This document shows positions 45,730-49,718 of a DNA stretch of 49,718 nucleotides, in pieces. Each line of letters starts with the position of its first letter. The stretch's first letter is position 1. Source of the stretch: Propionibacteriaceae bacterium (lineage in GTDB: Bacteria; Actinomycetota; Actinomycetes; Propionibacteriales; Propionibacteriaceae); assembly GCA_025965155.1 (NCBI GenBank), contig JAOPXN010000006.1:1-49718 (forward strand), in the 5' to 3' direction. Both the position numbers and the translations under genes were made by a program. Under the pieces are notes generated by a model. That model was not told the origin of the DNA, did not search any database, and worked only from the letters and a program-made list of their open reading frames with translations.

Positions 45730-46712
45730 AACCTGCTCCTCAGGGCACTCGGCGCCAGCGCCGTGTAGCTGGGGAAGCCGGCACGGCTGTCGGCGGTGAC
45801 AATAGCGTTCAGGCAGGCTTCAGTGAAGACGTCTGCGGCGCCGGCCAGAAGGTCGTTGAACCTGCGCAGGGCGGTGACCGGGTCAGAGTCGGCCGGTCGC
45901 CGCGCCGAGGCGAGGCAGAACACGGTGTCGCCGTCGCTCATCGAATGCAGCGGGGAGATGGCTCGCGCCATGCCGTCGTGGCTGACCGCGGCGATCTTCT
46001 GCGCCTGCGCCTTGGTCACCGTGGTGTCGGTGAGAACGACGCCGATCGTGGTCGCCAGTCCTGGACCGGCGTTGGCCCGAGCAGCCGCCAGGGCAGCCCG
46101 TTCGTCCTCGTTCGGGGTGCCGAGCCGGCCGCGCCGGTCAGCCCACAACCTCCCGGTCCGCGGGTCGACGGCCGAGCCGTTCGCGTTGACCACGACCGCG
46201 GCGGCGACCGACGTACCGTCGGGCAGGACGGTCTGGGCGTAGCCGAAACCGCCCTTGAGACCACCGCACAGGGCTCCCGTTCCAGCCCCGACCGTCCCGG
46301 TGTCCGGGTCGTCTGCGGTCGCGGCGTCGAGTGCCCGTGCACCGAACTCTGCGGTCGGGCGGTGACCGAAGACGCCGCCGCGGCCGAGGTCGAAGATCAC
46401 GCCTGCCGGCACGATCGGCACCACCTGCTCCGCCTCCGGGCCGACCGCGAAGCCGACCTGGCGCTGCTCGAGCCCTGACATCACCCCGTCGGCAGCGGCC
46501 AGCCCGTACGCGCTGCCGCCGGTCAGCACCACCGCATCGACTAGCTGCACCAGGGTCGTCGGGTCCAGCAGATCGGTCTCCCGGGTCCCCGGACCGCCGC
46601 CGCGTACGTCCACTCCTCCGACCGCTCCGTGGGTGGCGAGCACCAGCGTCGTCCCGGTGAGCCAGCCCTGCGTATCCGCGGTATGGTGCCCGATCTTGAA
46701 CCCGTCGATCAC
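45726..46712 (-). CDS. P1-family (DmpA/NylC-like) peptidase
   Basis: The 328-residue Ntn-hydrolase has the P1/S58 signatures VVLTGGSAYGLAAADGVM, DTGTVGAGTGALCGGLKGGFG and ATTIGVVLTDT. A conserved-looking DGDTVFCLA near 261-268 puts Thr263 where NylC has its N-terminal nucleophile threonine after autocleavage (inference). No signal peptide is present, so it should act in the cytoplasm on imported amides or peptides, e.g. as a D- or beta-aminopeptidase or oligoamide hydrolase. It is the first gene of an operon with a complete peptide importer; its TGA overlaps the next GTG. TAGAGT 6 nt before its GTG suggests a leaderless operon message. Confidence 0.88.
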   Translation of the reverse strand: MIDGFKIGHHTADTQGWLTGTTLVLATHGAVGGVDVRGGGPGTRETDLLDPTTLVQLVDAVVLTGGSAYGLAAADGVMSGLEQRQVGFAVGPEAEQVVPIVPAGVIFDLGRGGVFGHRPTAEFGARALDAATADDPDTGTVGAGTGALCGGLKGGFGYAQTVLPDGTSVAAAVVVNANGSAVDPRTGRLWADRRGRLGTPNEDERAALAAARANAGPGLATTIGVVLTDTTVTKAQAQKIAAVSHDGMARAISPLHSMSDGDTVFCLASARRPADSDPVTALRRFNDLLAGAADVFTEACLNAIVTADSRAGFPSYTALAPSALRSRL

Positions 46713-46718
46713 GGACCC

Positions 46719-46724
46719 ACTCTA
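46719..46724 (-). promoter_or_regulatory. -10 hexamer of the peptidase-transporter operon, leaderless geometry
   Basis: TAGAGT on the minus strand lies 6 nt before the peptidase GTG (46712). Confidence 0.45.
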
Positions 46725-46794
46725 GAAGCCCGTTCGCGGCTGCTTTGACCGATCTTGCAACCGGAGGGTGGCCGCACTCCTGGGCACAACGAAA

Positions 46795-46827
46795 CGGCCC
46801 CGGAATGGTGTGACCATTCCGGGGCCG
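46795..46827 (-). terminator. Terminator of the Ig-like repeat protein gene
   Basis: Perfect 14-bp arms (46795-46808 and 46814-46827, CGGCCCCGGAATGG) with a 5-nt loop lie 22 bp beyond the stop codon on the minus strand and are followed by TTTCGTT. This is the longest perfect hairpin in the window. Confidence 0.85.
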
Positions 46828-46848
46828 TCGTTGACGACGCGTCTTAGG

Positions 46849-49718
46849 TTATGCGCCGGTGGTGAAGCTCCACGTCGTGTTGCCGAAGTTGTTTCCGGCC
46901 ATGTCGCGGATGGCGGTCGCACTACCCGTCATGGTGACCGTGAACTTGGTGTTCGCGGCCAGCGTGGCGGACGGGTTGAGGGTCACGACCCGGGTGGTGG
47001 CGTTGTAGCTGACGACAGCCGAGATAGCTGCGCCGGTGGTGGCGTTCTTCAGCGTCACGCTGGTGCCGCTGACCCCCTGGACTGCCTCACTGAACGTTCC
47101 AGTGACGTTGGCTGTGCGGCTGACCGCGATGGCGTTCACTGCAGGGGACCGGGTGGTCAGCGTGGGGCGGGTTCCGACCACGAAGGACCAGCTGCTCGTT
47201 GCTAGCGGGTTGCCCGCCGTGTCACGGATCGCGGCGGCGCCACCGGTGAGGGTTGCGGTGTACCGCGCCTCGGCTGGCAGGTTAGCCGTCGGGTTCAAAG
47301 TGGCAACCCGAGTGGTGGCGTCGTAGGTGACAGCTGCGGCGACGGCCGTTCCTGCAGCGTTGCGCAGGACGAAGGTGGTGCCGCTGACGCCTGTGACGGC
47401 CTCGCCGAAGGTGGCAGTGATATTGCTGCCAACGGCGACCGCCGTCCCGCCCGATGCCGGAGCCCTGGTGGTGATGGTCGGTGCTACGAACTCGGTACGG
47501 GGCGTGGTGGTGGCGGTCCGAGCGGAGGCTGTTCCGGTGCCAGCTGAGTTGATTGCAGCCACGTCGAACTGGTAGCCGGTTCCGTTGGTCAGCGTCCCAA
47601 TCGACGTGCTGGTGACGTTAGCGACGTTGGTGGTGCGGAACACGGTGGTGCTCGTTCCCACGTAGGTCCGGATCCGGTAGCCGGTGATTGCCGCTCCACC
47701 GTTCGAAGCCGGAGCAGTCCAGCGGACAGTCGCCGAGGCGTTGGCAGCTGTCGGGGCACCGATGGTCGGTGCACCCGCAACGGTGACGGAAGGTGGCGGC
47801 GCCACAGGCGTGGTGGTGGCGGTGCGAGCGGAGGCTGCTCCGGTACCCACTGCGTTGATCGCAGCCACGTCGAACTGGTAGCCGGTTCCGTTGGTCAGCG
47901 CATCGACTACCGAGCTGGTGACGTTGCCCACGGTCACGGTGCGGGTCGCGGTGGTCGCCGCCCCCACGAAGATCCGTACCTGGTATCCGGTGATTGCCGA
48001 TCCACCGTTCGAAGCCGGAGCAGTCCAGCGGACGGTCGCCGACGCGTTACCGGCAGTCGGAGCCCCGATGGTCGGTGCACCCGGCGCAGTGGCTACCGGC
48101 GCCGCTGCAGTGGTGAACGACCAGGTGGTGTCAGCCAGTGAGTTGCTGGCACTGTCGACGATGGAAGCGCCGGTGAGTCTTGCGGTGTATGTCGTGTTGG
48201 CTGCAAGAGTGGCGGTCGGGTCAAGGGTGGCGACGCGGGTGGTGGCGTTGTAGGACACAGTCGCCGCAACCGCAGTACCGGCTGCATTCGTGAGCTGGAA
48301 CGTGGTGCCGCTAACCCCTGTGACAGGCTCGCTGAACGTTGCGGTGATGTTCCCCGTGGCACTGGCTCCGGTGGCGTCGACCCCCGGTGTCCGAGCCGTC
48401 AGGCCAGGAGGTGTCGTGTCGGCGCTGGTGAAGGACCAGGTAGTGCCGGCGTAGAGGTTGTTAGAGATGTCGCTGATCGTGTTCTTCAGCGACACCGTGT
48501 ACTTGGTGCTGCTCAGCAGCGGGTTGGTCGGGTCCAGAGTGGCCCGTCGCGTCGCCGCGTCGTAGGTGACGGTGGCGGGAACGACGGCTCCGGCCGGGTC
48601 GGTGAGCACAAAGGACGTGCCACTAACCCCGGTTACGGCCTCAGAGAAGGTCGCGGTGATGGTGTTCGCCAGCGGAACGTTGGTGGCGTTCACCGTCGGT
48701 GTCTGCGCGCTCAGCGTTGGCGCGACGGTGTCAGGTTCACCGATACGCCACGAGAAGGTTGCCGGCGCGCCGGTGTTGCCTGCGACGTCCGTGGCCCTCA
48801 CGTTGAACGTGTAGTTGCCGGTGAGCTGCTGGTCGTAGACCATGGGCGAGGCGCAGGTGTTGTCCCAGTCTGCGTTGCTCGGCAGCAGCTGGCACTCGAA
48901 CGAGGCGCCCGCCTCAGCGCTGTTGAAGTTCAGAGTCGGGGTTGTGTCAGCCGACGGGTTCGAAGGGCGCGGCGCCAGGATCCCTGCCACGGGGGCGGCG
49001 GTGTCGACCGTGAAAGTCAGCGTGCCGGAGGTGAGGTACTGCGGGATGGTCGGATCAAGAGGATTACCGAACTCGTCCAACCCGTACGCAGGGTTCGGCG
49101 TACGTGCCTGGATCCTGTGCACCCCCGGAGCGAGCGCGACGCTGGGAGCAATTGAGTAGGCGCCCCCGAGCGTGCTGTCGGAACCAATAACTGAGGTGCC
49201 CTCGGTCAGTTCGACGGTGGCCTCATTGGTGCCCAGGCCGGGTACCGTACCCGCCAAGGTCGGCGTCATAACGTTGGTGATGTTGTCGGTCGCGGACTTC
49301 CCGCTGTCGCTGGCGGCAGCCAGATCCGGAGTGGAAGGCGCGGCGTCGGCGCCGTTGAAGATGAGGCCCTGAACGGTGAACTGGCTGATCGTAACGGTAT
49401 TGATTCCAGCCCCACCCACGTTCGGGCCATCCACCCGCACGAAGTTGTTTCCGGTGGGTGCACCGGTCACTGTGCGGGCGGTGTTGATATCGCCAAGGGT
49501 CCCCGGGGCGGCACCGGTCTGCTTGAGGAACGTCGAGGTCGTCGTACTCGCGGCGTCACCGAGGAATGCCTCACCGACGCCAGCCCAGTCGCAGGGCCTG
49601 GCAGCCGTAGGGGCGCAGATTCCGGCATCGATGGTCTGGTTGATGCGACCCGCTGCAGCTGTGAATACGTTGACACCGTACGGGTGGGTGACGGTGTACC
49701 TGGCGCCGGTCGTGAGGT
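46849..49718 (-). CDS. Large secreted Ig-like/fibronectin III repeat protein, 5' end missing
   Basis: The frame is open from the right edge to the stop at 46849: 955 residues visible, N-terminus beyond the window. No start or signal peptide is seen, but composition (Thr, Ala, Ser, Val-rich, few Cys) and domains indicate an exported protein. Order from the edge: an uncharacterised region (GRINQTIDAGI, NNFVRVDGPN); an Ig-like segment; a FECQLLP...YTFNVRATDVAGN module (about 49000-48730); Big_5 repeats at 48723-48424 and 48414-48106; two fibronectin III domains (48093-47803, 47787-47497); two more Big_5 repeats (47487-47176, 47166-46855). It ends in the last Big_5 strand WSFTTGA with no LPXTG anchor. 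Adhesion or glycan binding is possible but unproven. Confidence 0.88.
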   Translation of the reverse strand, partial: LTTGARYTVTHPYGVNVFTAAAGRINQTIDAGICAPTAARPCDWAGVGEAFLGDAASTTTSTFLKQTGAAPGTLGDINTARTVTGAPTGNNFVRVDGPNVGGAGINTVTISQFTVQGLIFNGADAAPSTPDLAAASDSGKSATDNITNVMTPTLAGTVPGLGTNEATVELTEGTSVIGSDSTLGGAYSIAPSVALAPGVHRIQARTPNPAYGLDEFGNPLDPTIPQYLTSGTLTFTVDTAAPVAGILAPRPSNPSADTTPTLNFNSAEAGASFECQLLPSNADWDNTCASPMVYDQQLTGNYTFNVRATDVAGNTGAPATFSWRIGEPDTVAPTLSAQTPTVNATNVPLANTITATFSEAVTGVSGTSFVLTDPAGAVVPATVTYDAATRRATLDPTNPLLSSTKYTVSLKNTISDISNNLYAGTTWSFTSADTTPPGLTARTPGVDATGASATGNITATFSEPVTGVSGTTFQLTNAAGTAVAATVSYNATTRVATLDPTATLAANTTYTARLTGASIVDSASNSLADTTWSFTTAAAPVATAPGAPTIGAPTAGNASATVRWTAPASNGGSAITGYQVRIFVGAATTATRTVTVGNVTSSVVDALTNGTGYQFDVAAINAVGTGAASARTATTTPVAPPPSVTVAGAPTIGAPTAANASATVRWTAPASNGGAAITGYRIRTYVGTSTTVFRTTNVANVTSTSIGTLTNGTGYQFDVAAINSAGTGTASARTATTTPRTEFVAPTITTRAPASGGTAVAVGSNITATFGEAVTGVSGTTFVLRNAAGTAVAAAVTYDATTRVATLNPTANLPAEARYTATLTGGAAAIRDTAGNPLATSSWSFVVGTRPTLTTRSPAVNAIAVSRTANVTGTFSEAVQGVSGTSVTLKNATTGAAISAVVSYNATTRVVTLNPSATLAANTKFTVTMTGSATAIRDMAGNNFGNTTWSFTTGA
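47482..48093 (-). repeat. 306-bp tandem duplication encoding two fibronectin III domains
   Basis: Two adjacent units of 306 bp (102 codons; 48093-47788 and 47787-47482) are highly similar, with a 40-nt identical run at 47555-47594 and 47861-47900 and another of about 30 nt near 47690 and 47996. The duplication is recent enough to allow recombination between copies. Confidence 0.85.

Noticed and set aside
1-49718. CRISPR arrays, insertion sequences, prophage or integrase genes
   Set aside because: No regularly spaced repeats with unique spacers, no transposase or integrase motifs, and no tRNA-associated direct repeats were seen.

Overview
This 49.7 kb window comes from a high-GC actinobacterial chromosome. 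It is core genome: no insertion sequence, phage gene, integrase or CRISPR array is visible. Three things point to the phylum: the gene order lysA-hom-thrC-thrB-rho-rpmE-prfA, the block whiB1 / pdtaS / bL37 / rsrA-sigR / SRAP / aroA-rsgA (both known from Mycobacterium and Streptomyces), and a fused 2-oxoglutarate decarboxylase/dehydrogenase (Kgd) followed by a DUF6104 gene. A propionibacterial-type organism is my best guess; the genus cannot be read from the sequence.

Layout. 1-9.7 kb (minus strand): translation and transcription termination (prfA partial, rpmE, rho with a long leader) and the aspartate-family pathway (thrB, thrC, hom, lysA), preceded by a small lipoprotein and a tRNA-Arg(CCG). 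9.8-15.6 kb: a GT87-type membrane glycosyltransferase, then an NgcEFG-like amino-sugar ABC importer divergent from a BadF-type N-acetylglucosamine kinase. 15.8-25 kb: kgd with its DUF6104 follower, an MDR oxidoreductase, galactokinase, and a polar amino-acid ABC importer (binding lipoprotein, one permease, ATPase). 25-30 kb: a small membrane protein, WhiB1, the PdtaS sensor kinase, a DUF3311 plus sodium:solute symporter pair, and the 24-residue ribosomal protein bL37. 30-38.5 kb: the thiol-stress sigma factor SigR with its anti-sigma RsrA, an alpha/beta hydrolase, an SRAP DNA-crosslink protein, a DoxX protein with a histone-H1-like tail, aroA, rsgA, hisN. 36.7-39.3 kb: three molybdenum-hydroxylase accessory genes (mocA-like, xdhC/coxI, coxG) without any structural subunits. 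39.3-46.7 kb (minus): an E. coli-type serA and a six-gene operon of P1-family peptidase plus peptide ABC importer. 46.8 kb to the right edge: a large secreted repeat protein with Big_5 and fibronectin III domains, cut by the window edge.

Cross-links and regulation. SigR appears to connect both ends of the window: a GGAAT/GTT-type promoter precedes sigR itself, placed so that its transcript would begin at the GTG of an N-terminally extended form, and a GGAAC-N18-GTT element precedes rpmE, whose Streptomyces counterpart is a known SigR target. At least seven genes carry a TANNNT -10 hexamer six or seven bases before their start codon, and an eighth does so if its start is moved six bases, suggesting frequent leaderless transcription. 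Rho is preceded by a leader ORF whose stop overlaps the rho start (GTGA). Three exact-period 18-bp tandem repeats lie between pdtaS and the symporter operon. No clearly new multi-gene system is evident; the most unusual items are these regulatory structures, the orphan molybdenum-hydroxylase maturation cassette, and the DoxX/H1-tail protein.
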